Shown here: in pieces, positions 37,763 through 46,870 of the stretch
Layout of the letters: each line of letters starts with the position of its first letter
Numbering within the stretch: position 1 is the first letter of the stretch
From: an uncultured Granulosicoccus sp.
GTDB lineage: Bacteria; Pseudomonadota; Gammaproteobacteria; Granulosicoccales; Granulosicoccaceae
Assembly: GCA_947495035.1 (NCBI GenBank)
Contig: CANLXI010000024.1
Span: 44,190-108,189 of the forward strand
DNA: 64,000 nucleotides
Direction of reading: 5' to 3'
Program-made: the position numbers and the translations under genes
The notes under the pieces: model-generated
What the model was told of the DNA's origin: nothing
Database searches by the model: none
Seen by the model: only the letters and a program-made list of their open reading frames with translations

Positions 37763-38857
37763 TTGTCTGACTCTACGCTTGCGCGAGTAGCCAATTTCAA
37801 TGCCGGGCCGGCAGCCATGCCGCGCTCGGTGCTCGAACGTATGCAGAGCGAACTCCTGGACTTCAGGGGGCGCGGCCTGTCGGTACTCGAGATGAGTCAT
37901 CGCAGCGAGGATTTTGCGGATATCGCCGCACGAGCGGAATCCGATCTGCGTCAGTTGATGGCGATACCTGACGACTACAGTGTGCTTTTCATGCAGGGCG
38001 GAGCCAGTGCCCAGTTCAGTCTGTGTGTACAGAATCTGGACCTCGAGGGTCGTGTAGCCTATCTCGACAGTGGCTACTGGTCGCGCAAGGCCATGGCATC
38101 TGCCGCTGAGCTGACTCAGGTCGACACCGTGGCAAGCTGTCAGGATCAGCCTCTCATACACTTGCCCGACAGCTCGCAGTGGGCAGATTGCAACGGTGCC
38201 AGCTTTCTGCATCTGACGGACAATGAAACCATTGATGGCATTGTGCTGGACGAGCTCCCCGACAGCCAGTTACCACTGGTCTGCGACATGTCATCGTCAA
38301 TCCTGTCACGTCCGATAGAGGTCGAGCGCTACGGGCTGATCTACGCGGGCGCGCAGAAGAACATCGGTCCTGCCGGGATTACCGTGGTCATCGTGCGCGA
38401 CGAGCTGCTTGAGCGCAGCGCACGACAAACCCTGCCACCCGTGTTCAGCTATGCGGCGATGGCCAAGGCCGGTTCCATGCTGAACACGCCGCCCACGTTT
38501 GCCTGGTATGCCGCCGGGCTGGTGTTCCAGTGGTTGCTGGGAGAAGGCGGATTGTCGACGATTGCCGAGCGCAACGAGCGTCAGGCGCAGAGTGTGTATG
38601 CCGCCATCGACAGTCACGATCTGTACATCAATCGTGTGCATCCTCGGAATCGTTCGCGCATGAACGTGCCGTTTCAGCTCCTTGAAGAATCGCTGACGGG
38701 AGAGTTTCTGCAAGGCGCTGCCGGTCGAGGATTCATCGGTCTCAAGGGGCACAAATCAATGGGAGGTCTGCGGGCCAGTCTTTACAATGCCACGCCTGAC
38801 CAGTCGGTTGATGAGCTGGTTGACTACCTTCATTACTTCGCTGAACAGCACTCATGA
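37763..38857 (+). CDS. serC: Phosphoserine aminotransferase
   Basis: PLP enzyme of serine and pyridoxal phosphate synthesis; 364 residues. The family start ANFNAGPAAMPRSVLE, the MSHRSEDF loop, and the PLP-lysine segment IYAGAQKNIGPAG are present; the protein ends with the GGLRASLYNA substrate-binding segment. The start is a TTG with GGAG about twelve bases upstream. Its stop overlaps the pheA ATG by four bases. Confidence 0.95.
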   Translation: MSDSTLARVANFNAGPAAMPRSVLERMQSELLDFRGRGLSVLEMSHRSEDFADIAARAESDLRQLMAIPDDYSVLFMQGGASAQFSLCVQNLDLEGRVAYLDSGYWSRKAMASAAELTQVDTVASCQDQPLIHLPDSSQWADCNGASFLHLTDNETIDGIVLDELPDSQLPLVCDMSSSILSRPIEVERYGLIYAGAQKNIGPAGITVVIVRDELLERSARQTLPPVFSYAAMAKAGSMLNTPPTFAWYAAGLVFQWLLGEGGLSTIAERNERQAQSVYAAIDSHDLYINRVHPRNRSRMNVPFQLLEESLTGEFLQGAAGRGFIGLKGHKSMGGLRASLYNATPDQSVDELVDYLHYFAEQHS

Positions 38858-39987
38858 GTACCGAACATCCGGATGGAAAGAACCAGGCCAATGCTGACCA
38901 GGTCAGCCCACTGGCACTGTCGGATATCCGCCAGGAAATAGACAGTGTGGATCTGCAGATCCAGGCTCTTCTGAATCAGCGCGCCGCTGCTGCTCTGAAG
39001 GTGGCTGCCGTCAAACTGGCCGAAGCCGATGGCAAGGCAGTGGATTTCTATCGACCGGAACGCGAAGCGCAGATTCTCAAGGAAGTAGCAAGGCGCAACA
39101 AGGGCCCCATGAGTGATCAGGCCGTTCAGCGCATCTTTCGTGAAATCATATCGGCGAGTCTGGCGCTCGAACAGCCGATGCGAGTGGCCTATCTGGGTCC
39201 GGAAGGCACTTACAGTCATGCCGCTGCCGACCGTCATTTCGGTCATGCTGTGCAGACCGTTCCGGAAGCCGGCATTGCGGACATCTTTCAGGCTGTGGAG
39301 ACTGGACGTGCCCGGTTCGGTGTTGTGCCGGTAGAGAATTCGACCGAGGGCACCATCAATCTGACTCTGGATCTGCTGACACGTACCCCTTTGCGTGTGT
39401 GCGGCGAATTGAGCATGCGTATCCAGCATTGCCTGCTCAGCCGCAGCGAGTCCCTGACGGATATCCGGACTGTCCATGCGCATCCTCAGGCACTGGCGCA
39501 GTGCTGGCACTGGCTCAATGCCAATCTGCCCAATGCCGAACGCATCAGTGAGAGCAGCAATGCCGAAGCGGCGCGTCTTGCCATCGAGCACCCCGAGTAT
39601 GCTGCCATTGCCGGTGAGACTGCTGGCGAACTCTACGGCCTGAACAGCCTGGTAAGTGGTATCGAGGATGAGCGAAACAATACAACCCGATTTCTGATCA
39701 TCGGTGATCAGGACGTCCCGCCAAGTGGTGACGATTCGACGCTGCTGATGATTGCGGCGCCGCACAAGCCCGGTGGTTTGCGGCGCATGCTACAGCCCTT
39801 GGAAGAGGCTGGTGTCAGCATGACCCGTATCGAATCACGACCTTCACGATCGGCCTTGTGGGAGTATCATTTTTTCATCGACGTCAATGGGCATCAGGAT
39901 GATGCAAACCTGGCACCGGTACTGGATGAGCTGCGCGAATTGACGCCCTTGCTGAAGGTGTTGGGCTCCTACCCGCGAGCACTGTGA
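38854..39987 (+). CDS. pheA: Chorismate mutase/prephenate dehydratase (P-protein)
   Basis: Bifunctional enzyme of phenylalanine synthesis, 377 residues. An AroQ chorismate mutase (about 10-100: SDIRQEIDSVDLQIQALLNQRA) precedes a dehydratase domain (VAYLGPEGTYSHAAA, ENSTEGTIN, and NNTTRFLIIG with the TRF motif). A C-terminal ACT domain (HKPGGLRRML...ESRPSR) gives phenylalanine feedback. It is coupled to serC by a four-base overlap, and tyrA follows after 31 nt. Confidence 0.95.
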   Translation: MSTEHPDGKNQANADQVSPLALSDIRQEIDSVDLQIQALLNQRAAAALKVAAVKLAEADGKAVDFYRPEREAQILKEVARRNKGPMSDQAVQRIFREIISASLALEQPMRVAYLGPEGTYSHAAADRHFGHAVQTVPEAGIADIFQAVETGRARFGVVPVENSTEGTINLTLDLLTRTPLRVCGELSMRIQHCLLSRSESLTDIRTVHAHPQALAQCWHWLNANLPNAERISESSNAEAARLAIEHPEYAAIAGETAGELYGLNSLVSGIEDERNNTTRFLIIGDQDVPPSGDDSTLLMIAAPHKPGGLRRMLQPLEEAGVSMTRIESRPSRSALWEYHFFIDVNGHQDDANLAPVLDELRELTPLLKVLGSYPRAL

Positions 39988-40018
39988 GCATGAGTCTTCT
40001 TGTACCGGGCAGAGATTG

Positions 40019-40867
40019 ATGGGCACCTTGTGTATCGTTGGCCTGGGCATGATCGGTGGCTCGCTGGCAGCTGCATTGAAGCAATCCGGCCATGCCGGTG
40101 AGATCACTGCTCTGGTTCGCTCGGAAGCGACGGGCAGACGAGGGCAGGAGCTGGGTTTCATCGATGGCTTCAGTACCGACGCGGCTGACGTTGTACCCGA
40201 TGCCGATATCATCATGCTGGCAGTGCCGATGCTCAGCATGCGCGCGCAACTCGAGAGCATCAGACCTCACCTGAAAGCAACAGCAGTCATCACCGATGCC
40301 GGCAGCGTCAAGGCACCCTTCATTGACGATGCGCGTGCCGTGTTTGGAAGCCTGTCCCGCGTCGTACCCGGTCATCCGATCGCGGGCCGCGAGAAAACGG
40401 GTGTGGATGCTGCCGATGGCAGTCTCTACCAGGGGAGGCGAGTACTGTTGACACCTCTGGCTGAAACCGATGAGTCTGCAACGGCGCTTGTGCGCCAGCT
40501 CTGGGAGCAGACTGGCGCTGAAGTGGAATCTCTGGACCCGCAGCAGCATGACCGGGTGCTGGCGGCTACCAGTCACCTGCCTCATGTGCTGGCCTTTGCA
40601 TTGGTGGACATGTTGGCCAGGCAGCAGGAATCGGAGGAAATCTTTCGTTACTCGGCGGGTGGATTCAAGGATTTCACTCGAATTGCCTCCAGCGATCCGA
40701 TCATGTGGCGGGATGTCTGTCTGACCAACCGTGACGCCTTGCTACAGGCCATGGATAATCTCGACAGTCATCTGCAGCAGTTGCGACAAGCGATCGATGG
40801 TCGTGACGGCGATACGCTGGAAGCCACTTTCAGTCGGGCCAGAAACGCTCGCGACGAGCACATCTGA
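40019..40867 (+). CDS. tyrA: Prephenate dehydrogenase
   Basis: NAD-dependent enzyme of tyrosine synthesis, 282 residues, monofunctional. CIVGLGMIGGSLAAALKQ is the nucleotide site; GHPIAGREKTGVDAA and SHLPHVLAFALVD (His) form the prephenate site. It has no fused chorismate mutase or 3-phosphoshikimate domain. ATG 40019 has GGGCAGAG upstream. In many relatives hisC and aroA flank this gene; neither is present, and the operon ends here. Confidence 0.92.
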   Translation: MGTLCIVGLGMIGGSLAAALKQSGHAGEITALVRSEATGRRGQELGFIDGFSTDAADVVPDADIIMLAVPMLSMRAQLESIRPHLKATAVITDAGSVKAPFIDDARAVFGSLSRVVPGHPIAGREKTGVDAADGSLYQGRRVLLTPLAETDESATALVRQLWEQTGAEVESLDPQQHDRVLAATSHLPHVLAFALVDMLARQQESEEIFRYSAGGFKDFTRIASSDPIMWRDVCLTNRDALLQAMDNLDSHLQQLRQAIDGRDGDTLEATFSRARNARDEHI

Positions 40868-41111
40868 GTATCGGCCTCTGCGGATTTCTCTGAGAATGGG
40901 CGCCACATTCTGCCACCTTTATGCCGTAGTGGTCTGTCAAGAATGTAGTGAGCTGTTCCGAATTTCTGGTCGTGTATGCTTGAATCGTGGCAGTTGACGA
41001 TAAATTTGGCCGGTTTTTCGCTAAGAGTTGGTAATATTCTCCAATCATGCTGCGAGTGCGCTTGATCGAATACTGCGAACTAACCCACGATTTGAAAATA
41101 GCGTCACAAGA

Positions 41112-41135
41112 GTTGTGAATAAGGGTATTCACGAC
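41112..41135. promoter_or_regulatory. Palindromic candidate operator before the FCD regulator
   Basis: GTTGTGAATA and TATTCACGAC are inverted copies with a single mismatch across a four-base spacer. The site lies 27-50 nt before the regulator start, just upstream of a TAATAT (41141-41146) that could be its -10. Autoregulation by the GntR/FCD protein is the simplest reading. Confidence 0.6.
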
Positions 41136-41161
41136 AAACATAATATGATTAAATTCGTCTC

Positions 41162-41899
41162 ATGGACGAAGCGTCGTATTACAACCTCAAGGCAATGCCG
41201 GCGCTGGCTCCGAGTCTGAGTTCGGAAGTGGCGGCTCAGGTCGGTCGCAGCATTGTTACCGGTGCGTATTCGCCGGGCAGTCTGCTGGAGGACGAAGCAG
41301 CCTTGGCGATACGCTTCGGTGTCAGTCGAACCGTCATTCGTGATGCGATGAAAGTGTTGGTCGGCAAGGGGCTTCTGGAAGTACGCCGAGGAATTGGTAC
41401 CCGGATCAAGCCTCGCGAGGAATGGGGCTTGCTGGATGATGACGTCATGGCCTGGCAGTTGTCGGTACCTGCTGATCCCGCCATGCTTTTGCAGTTGGCC
41501 GAGACCAGGCAGCTCTTCGAACCTCAGGCAGCATTCTGGGCAGCTGAGAGGGCCACCCCTGCAGAATTGGATGAAATTGGCAGTGCCATCAATGCCATGC
41601 AGGATGAAGTGGATGATCCCAGGAAATTCGTGGTCGCCGATGCCCGATTTCATCGAGCTGTATTACGGGCCGCACACAATGAATTCCTGCTGGCATTGGC
41701 TGGAATCATCTATTCGGCGTTGTTGTCCAGCATTCGCCTGACGAACCCGGACAGAGACACCATTCTGATAATTCTGCCGTTTCACGAGGCAGTCAGTGAT
41801 GCCATTATCCGTGGCAATAGTGAGGAGGCAAAGGCCAGAATGGCCTTTCTCATCAAGGATGCAGTTTGTCGTATCAATGCAGTGATTGCGGCGGTCTGA
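41162..41899 (+). CDS. GntR-family (FCD) transcriptional regulator
   Basis: FadR-subfamily regulator, 245 residues. A winged-helix domain (about 20-85: YSPGSLLEDEAALAIRFGVSRTVIRDAMKVLVGKGLLEVRRGIGT) is followed by an all-helical FCD ligand domain containing DARFHRAVLRAAHN with metal-ligand Asp and His. Such regulators respond to organic acids and control adjacent transporters. Start ATG 41162 has no clear ribosome site and would leave a leader of only about ten bases; an ATG at 41195 is the alternative. It stands upstream of a TRAP operon in the same direction. Confidence 0.88.
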   Translation: MDEASYYNLKAMPALAPSLSSEVAAQVGRSIVTGAYSPGSLLEDEAALAIRFGVSRTVIRDAMKVLVGKGLLEVRRGIGTRIKPREEWGLLDDDVMAWQLSVPADPAMLLQLAETRQLFEPQAAFWAAERATPAELDEIGSAINAMQDEVDDPRKFVVADARFHRAVLRAAHNEFLLALAGIIYSALLSSIRLTNPDRDTILIILPFHEAVSDAIIRGNSEEAKARMAFLIKDAVCRINAVIAAV

Positions 41900-42038
41900 T
41901 CATGTCAGCCTGTCGAGCCAGCTCGCGATGTCCAGTGAGCCAGCGTTTCCAGATCCGGTCGAAAGACTACCACCAGTCAGGCTCAGGCCAGACGTGCCTG
42001 TTCTGATTTTTCATCTCGTTAATATAGTGAGGAATAGT

Positions 42039-43073
42039 ATGCACAAGAATTTCAAGAGTGTAGGAACACTGGCCGCGACCAGCGTTGCCACACTGGCGCT
42101 CACCATGGCGTCTGGTACTGCAAGTGCGGAAGATACCAAGCTGCGCATCCAGACGCATTTCTCTCCGGAAACCCTGTCCGGGGAACTGGCCAAGGAATTC
42201 GTTGACGATATCACCGCCATGTCCAATGGTGAAATACAGATCGAAATGTTCTATTCATCTGCGGTGGTCAAGTCCACTGAAACTTTCGATGCTGCCGCTA
42301 CCGGCATCCTCGATTGTGACATGACAGGTGGGGCTTATCAGACAGGCAAGAACCCGGCGTTTCAGTTTGCCGGCGACCTCATGGGTGGCTACGGCAACCC
42401 TTATCAGCAACTTGCCTGGTTGCTGCATGGTGACGGCTATGCCAGCATCAATGAGTTGTACAACGCCTACGACATGGAATTTGTCGGCTGGTGGATTCCC
42501 GGTCCGGAATCGCTGGCATCAACCAAGCCTATCCGTGGTGTCGAAGACCTGAAAAACTGGAAGTTCCGTTCGCCTCCGGGCATGGAAACCCTGGTGTTCA
42601 AGAACCTGGGAGCATCGCCGGTAGTGATGGACTTCAACGAAGTGTTCACGGCTCTGGAGTCCGGCATCATTGACGGTGCGGATGCCGCCAACCTGACAAA
42701 CAACATGGGCATGGGTCTGTATGACATTGCCGAGCACGCCAACTATCCGGGCTTTCACTCCATGCCGGCTGACCATCTTGCCTGCCGCAAGGATATCTGG
42801 GATGAGATGCCTGAACATCACAAGGCCATCATGAAAGTGGGCATGCAGGCCCTGGCTCTGAAGAACGCCACCATCAATGAAGTAAAGAACGCCCAGACCA
42901 AGAAGGATCTGGAAGAAAAAGGCGTGAATATTTATGAGTGGGCACCAGAGGATCTGGCACAATACCGCGATGCTGTTCAGTCAGCCTGGGTCGAGTTTGC
43001 GACAACACCGGAGTCCAAGAAACTGCTGGATAGCCATGTTGCATTCCTGAAGAGTCTGGGTGCAATGCAGTAG
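42039..43073 (+). CDS. TRAP transporter substrate-binding protein (DctP), system 2
   Basis: Periplasmic solute receptor, 344 residues. It has a Sec signal (cleavage near TASA-ED), unlike the Tat signal of system 1. The pocket-lining segment KFRSPPGMETLVFKNLGASPVVMD and ALESGIIDGADAA resemble TakP-like receptors for keto or carboxylic acids; this is weak evidence for the ligand. GTGAGGA precedes the ATG. The frame runs upstream to 41886, but the extension does not look coding. Confidence 0.9.
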   Translation: MHKNFKSVGTLAATSVATLALTMASGTASAEDTKLRIQTHFSPETLSGELAKEFVDDITAMSNGEIQIEMFYSSAVVKSTETFDAAATGILDCDMTGGAYQTGKNPAFQFAGDLMGGYGNPYQQLAWLLHGDGYASINELYNAYDMEFVGWWIPGPESLASTKPIRGVEDLKNWKFRSPPGMETLVFKNLGASPVVMDFNEVFTALESGIIDGADAANLTNNMGMGLYDIAEHANYPGFHSMPADHLACRKDIWDEMPEHHKAIMKVGMQALALKNATINEVKNAQTKKDLEEKGVNIYEWAPEDLAQYRDAVQSAWVEFATTPESKKLLDSHVAFLKSLGAMQ

Positions 43074-43104
43074 GCATCCGACTTCCTGTCGGGTTCCAAC
43101 CCGT

Positions 43105-43138
43105 GTGGCAGTGCCCGTTGCGGGCCTGCCACTCTTTT
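43105..43138 (+). terminator. Intrinsic terminator between dctP and dctQ, system 2
   Basis: GTGGCAG and CTGCCAC flank an inner GCCCG-TTG-CGGGC stem, followed by TCTTTTCC. It lies 31 nt after dctP and 51 nt before dctQ, the same arrangement as in system 1. Confidence 0.8.
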
Positions 43139-43189
43139 CCTTCCCACTATTTCTTTCGACCCGATTTCACATGAATCTGGATGTAGCTA

Positions 43190-44038
43190 ATGGATGATGA
43201 CAGCGGCAGCTTTATTGAATGGTTGGTTCCCATCGCGTTTATTCTCTGTGCGGGTTGGGCGACCTGGCACACACCGGCATTTCTGCTGGATCTCTTGCCG
43301 CCCGCCAGTGAAAGCCTGACGCAGCAACTGGCAGAATTGCATTATCGCAAGGATGTCACGCCCGACATGGCTGGTCTTTTCGGCGGCTACGCTGATCCAC
43401 TGGACTGGGCCGCAGTCGTGATGATTCCCGTGTTGCTGATCATCGGCATGCGCACCGTGCGTTGTGCTCACATGGAATACGATTACTGGCGGCCAATCGA
43501 TCGATTTGCGCTGTTCATCGGTCGGGTCACCATGCTGCTCATCCTGTCGCTGACCTGCATCATGCTCTATGAGGTGTTCCTGCGTTATGTGTTCGAGGCG
43601 CCGACTCTCTGGGCGAACGAACTGACCTTGTGGATTGCCGGCTACGTCTTCCTGTTATCCGGACTGTATGCCATGCAGCAGCGTTGCCATATCAGGATCT
43701 TCCTGTTGTATGACGTGGTGCCGCGCTGGCTGCAACACGTATTCGACATCATCTCTGTTGCATTCATCTGGTTCTTTGCCTTCTTCATGGTCTTTGGCAG
43801 CTTCAAACAGATCTTCGTTACCAAATTCTATAAATGGGAAATGTTCGGTACCGCCTTCGATCCTCCCATTCCGGCCACCATTCAACCCATGATTCTCATC
43901 ATGGTAGTGCTCATTGCCATCCAGGCTGCCGCGAATCTGATTGCCGACTGGAATCTCACCGCAGAGGAGCGCGGTGGACTTGTCGACATCGATGAAGAGG
44001 AGCTCGAAGCAATCAAACGCAGCGTAGGTAAAGTCTGA
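43190..44038 (+). CDS. TRAP transporter small permease (DctQ), system 2
   Basis: Small TRAP membrane subunit of 282 residues, much longer than the usual 160-200. The extra N-terminal part has two further hydrophobic segments (about 10-32 and 75-90) before the DctQ domain proper, which starts near DRFALFIGRVTMLLILSL and contains the ELTLWIAGYVFLLSG helix. The TGA stop overlaps the dctM ATG (TGATG). Confidence 0.85.
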   Translation: MDDDSGSFIEWLVPIAFILCAGWATWHTPAFLLDLLPPASESLTQQLAELHYRKDVTPDMAGLFGGYADPLDWAAVVMIPVLLIIGMRTVRCAHMEYDYWRPIDRFALFIGRVTMLLILSLTCIMLYEVFLRYVFEAPTLWANELTLWIAGYVFLLSGLYAMQQRCHIRIFLLYDVVPRWLQHVFDIISVAFIWFFAFFMVFGSFKQIFVTKFYKWEMFGTAFDPPIPATIQPMILIMVVLIAIQAAANLIADWNLTAEERGGLVDIDEEELEAIKRSVGKV

Positions 44039-45666
44039 TGGACGTAGGAACGATTTCTCTCGTACTGGTTGTCGGGATGTTGCTGTTCCTGGCGATCGGC
44101 ATGCCTCTTGGGCTGGCGTCGGCGGTTCTCGCGCTGGTGGTCATGATCATGAAGTTCGAGCCCACGCTGCTTACTGACCCCATGAGCTTCGGTGATGGTT
44201 TGCTGACTGGCAGGCCCGGTACCGGGCCGTTGTACATCCTGGCGCAGAAGATATTCGACCTGTTGACCGAATACGTGCTGATCTCCGTGCCATTGTTCAT
44301 ATTCATGGCATCTCTGCTGGAGCGCTCCGGAGTTGCAAAATCCATGTACGACTCGCTGGATTTCTGGCTCAGCCGTGTTCGCGGTGGTATTGCCATCGTC
44401 ACGTCGGTGATGGCCGTGTTGCTGGCAGCCATGTCCGGCATCATCGGCGGCGAGATTGTCCTGCTCGGCCTCATTGCATTACCGCAGATGCTGCGTCTGG
44501 GTTACGACCAGAATCTGGCCATTGGTACCATTTGTGCCTCCGGTTCTCTGGGCACCATGATTCCGCCATCGATCGTCCTGATCATCTACGGACTGATCAC
44601 TGAAACTTCCATCAAGTCCCTGTTCACCGGGGCCTTTCTGCCAGGCTTCATGCTGGCCAGTTTCATCATCATCTACATCATCATTCGTACTCGCATGAAC
44701 CCGTCTCTGGCACCATTGCCGGAGCCCGGCCCGGAAGATCCCGAAGGGGCAGAGAAGCGCAGCATGTTTCTCGGCTTTCTGGCCATCGTGGTGACGGGAC
44801 TGGCCACGCTGCTGTTTGCGCGAGCGGCCATCTATACAGTAACCGGCGTCAATGCCAATCTGTCTGAAGACGAAGGGCCTCTGTGGCTGGGGATGAGTTC
44901 TCACCTGCCGTACCTTGGCGGAGTCATGGTCCTTGGCCTGGTTGTCATATTTCTAGTCATCGGACGTGAGCGCTCATTCAAGGGGTGGGCACATGGCAAG
45001 GGCTTGCTGGCGCCTGTGACCATCATCGGTATCGTGCTTGGTTCGATATATGGCGGTGTTACCGGAATCACCGAGGCGGCAGGCATGGGAGCACTGGCCG
45101 TATTCGTCATTGCCCTGTTGCGTGGTGAAGCTTCAGTCGGGCTCCTGTGGGACAGTCTGATGCGTACCCTTCGCTCTACCGGCACCATCATCTGGGTGAC
45201 CATCGGTGCTGCGGCGCTCTCAGGTGCCTACACACTGGCTGGCGGGCCTACCTATATTGCCGGACTCATCGTGGACGCCAACATGCCAACCTTTCTGGTA
45301 CTGCTCACCATGATGCTCATCCTGTTGTTCATGGGGGCCTTCATGGACTGGGTCGGCATCGTGTTGCTGATCATTCCGGTGTTTCTGCCAATCGTCAAAG
45401 CCATGCCAGTGGAAGAGATCGGCTTCATCGGTCAGCTTGATCCACAACATGTGTCCGTGTGGTTCGGTGTACTGTTCTGCATGAACATGCAAGTGAGTTT
45501 CCTGTCACCTCCATTCGGTGGGGCAGCGTTCTACCTGAAGTCGGTAGCGCCTCCACATATTTCTCTGACCGATATCTTCCGAGGCTTCCTGCCTTTCATC
45601 GGGCTGCAATTGCTGGCATTGAGCGTACTGCTGGTCTGGCCGTCGATCATCACGATCTTCCTGTAG
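44038..45666 (+). CDS. TRAP transporter large permease (DctM), system 2
   Basis: Large TRAP membrane subunit, 542 residues against 440 for system 1. The added length is a loop and helices in the middle (about 230-310), including an acidic-Pro stretch (LPEPGPEDPEGAEKRS). DctM signatures are GSLGTMIPPSIVLIIYG and the C-terminal SFLSPPFGGAAFYLKS. Translation is coupled to dctQ. It closes the regulator-dctP-dctQM locus. Confidence 0.92.
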   Translation: MDVGTISLVLVVGMLLFLAIGMPLGLASAVLALVVMIMKFEPTLLTDPMSFGDGLLTGRPGTGPLYILAQKIFDLLTEYVLISVPLFIFMASLLERSGVAKSMYDSLDFWLSRVRGGIAIVTSVMAVLLAAMSGIIGGEIVLLGLIALPQMLRLGYDQNLAIGTICASGSLGTMIPPSIVLIIYGLITETSIKSLFTGAFLPGFMLASFIIIYIIIRTRMNPSLAPLPEPGPEDPEGAEKRSMFLGFLAIVVTGLATLLFARAAIYTVTGVNANLSEDEGPLWLGMSSHLPYLGGVMVLGLVVIFLVIGRERSFKGWAHGKGLLAPVTIIGIVLGSIYGGVTGITEAAGMGALAVFVIALLRGEASVGLLWDSLMRTLRSTGTIIWVTIGAAALSGAYTLAGGPTYIAGLIVDANMPTFLVLLTMMLILLFMGAFMDWVGIVLLIIPVFLPIVKAMPVEEIGFIGQLDPQHVSVWFGVLFCMNMQVSFLSPPFGGAAFYLKSVAPPHISLTDIFRGFLPFIGLQLLALSVLLVWPSIITIFL

Positions 45667-45680
45667 CAGCCGCCATTGAC

Positions 45681-45719
45681 CTGGTCAGTCCCCGATGAGG
45701 GGCTGACCAGTCGATCCTT
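45681..45719 (+). terminator. Hairpin terminator after TRAP system 2
   Basis: CTGGTCAG-TCCCC-GATGA-GGGG-CTGACCAG forms a 12-bp stem with one bulged base, starting 14 nt after the dctM stop. The following T run is short (CCTTT). Confidence 0.6.
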
Positions 45720-46051
45720 TGCGAAATCACTTCCTGCTCCGCAGCACCTGCAATGGGTGCCTGCATTGACTGCCTGCGCGCAGCTCTGACTACCCAGGCA
45801 GAAACACCTGCCTGAGATTGAATCTCCTGGTGCACAGACACAAGGGCATTGCGAGCTGTCCGTACCCGCAGTCCGGTTGCCTCCATCGTTTGACTCTCGA
45901 GCGGCTGACACGCTGATAGCTGTCCGCACGTATCTCTCCATGCGATCGCACGGTACTGACAGGGCTCCAGCGTAACGCTGAACTGGCTAAGGTCAGCATC
46001 GCCAGTCTGTCTGGCAGGGACAACGTTATTTCATGAATTCTTGTGCAGACC

Positions 46052-46081
46052 TTGACACGTCGAGGTAACGGTAATTAGAAT
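46052..46081 (+). promoter_or_regulatory. Sigma-70 promoter of the exbB-exbD-exbD-tonB operon
   Basis: TTGACA (46052-46057) and TAGAAT (46076-46081) are 18 nt apart. The start of exbB lies 40 nt downstream of the -10. A Fur box abuts the -10. Confidence 0.75.
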
Positions 46082-46095
46082 GCGAACGATTATCA
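46081..46095. promoter_or_regulatory. Fur box, exbB promoter
   Basis: TGCGAACGATTATCA matches the 7-1-7 Fur consensus TGATAATNATTATCA at 11 of 14 defined positions and sits on the -10 and start-site region, where it would block transcription when iron is plentiful. Confidence 0.75.
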
Positions 46096-46120
46096 TTAGT
46101 GCTATCAAGAGAACTACGTT

Positions 46121-46870
46121 TTGAATCCATCCGATCTAGCAGAATCCGTTCAGCCTGATGCATTGACAAGCGCGCCGATGCCACAGAGCACCCTCGACAG
46201 TCTGCTGAGCATGCTGGTTACGGGTGGGCCGGTCGTCTGGCTGCTGATCGCGTTCTCATTGCTGGCGCTGACAGTCATTCTGCTCAAGCTCGGCCAACTG
46301 ATCGCTTTGCGACAACGACCTGGCAATGTGGTGGACAAGGCCATGGCACTTCTGCAGGCCGATCAACCGCTGGAAGCGCAAATGCTGGTCAATGGTCAAT
46401 CCAATCCTCGCGCTATCTTGCTGAGTCACGCGTTGAAGATGCAGGCCAGTGGCGAGTATTCGGCAACGGAAATACGAGAAGAGGCCCTGCGCCGGGCGAG
46501 GTTGGGGCTGGCGCGACAGGAATCGCATTTGAGGATTCTGGAAGTCATCGCCATGCTGGCACCGCTTCTGGGGCTGTTCGGTACTGTGCTCGGCATGATC
46601 GAGGCGTTTCGAGCGATGGAGAGTGCCGGTGCCCAGGTCAATCCGGCCATTCTGTCCGGCGGCATCTGGCAGGCACTGCTGACCACGGCTGTCGGCCTTG
46701 CTGTTGCCATCCCGGTATCCATTGCGCATAGCTGGTTCGAGCGGAAGCTGGAAGTGCAGGCGGGCAGCTTGCAGAACGATGTTGATGTGCTGAGTTCCTT
46801 GGTCGCGCATAAACAGAAGCCGGAGTCTGTCGTTGTTTCACGCAAACCACTGCAGCGAGCGGTGTCGTGA
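46121..46870 (+). CDS. exbB: ExbB/TolQ-family proton channel subunit
   Basis: Inner-membrane subunit of the TonB energy-transducing complex, 249 residues, three transmembrane helices (about 36-57, 145-168, 182-205). IAMLAPLLGLFGTVLGMIEAF and GGIWQALLTTAVGLAVAIP are the conserved MotA/TolQ/ExbB segments. The start used is TTG with AAGAGA upstream; ATG 46178 would trim 19 residues. It overlaps exbD1 by four bases (GTGA). Confidence 0.92.
   Translation: MNPSDLAESVQPDALTSAPMPQSTLDSLLSMLVTGGPVVWLLIAFSLLALTVILLKLGQLIALRQRPGNVVDKAMALLQADQPLEAQMLVNGQSNPRAILLSHALKMQASGEYSATEIREEALRRARLGLARQESHLRILEVIAMLAPLLGLFGTVLGMIEAFRAMESAGAQVNPAILSGGIWQALLTTAVGLAVAIPVSIAHSWFERKLEVQAGSLQNDVDVLSSLVAHKQKPESVVVSRKPLQRAVS

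Larger units (their letters stand above)
45667..46120. other. 454-nt intergenic region before the iron island
   Basis: No credible gene. A hairpin ends the TRAP operon at 45681-45719, and the Fur-type promoter of exbB occupies the last 70 nt. The middle (45720-46050) shows nothing I can interpret. Confidence 0.6.
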
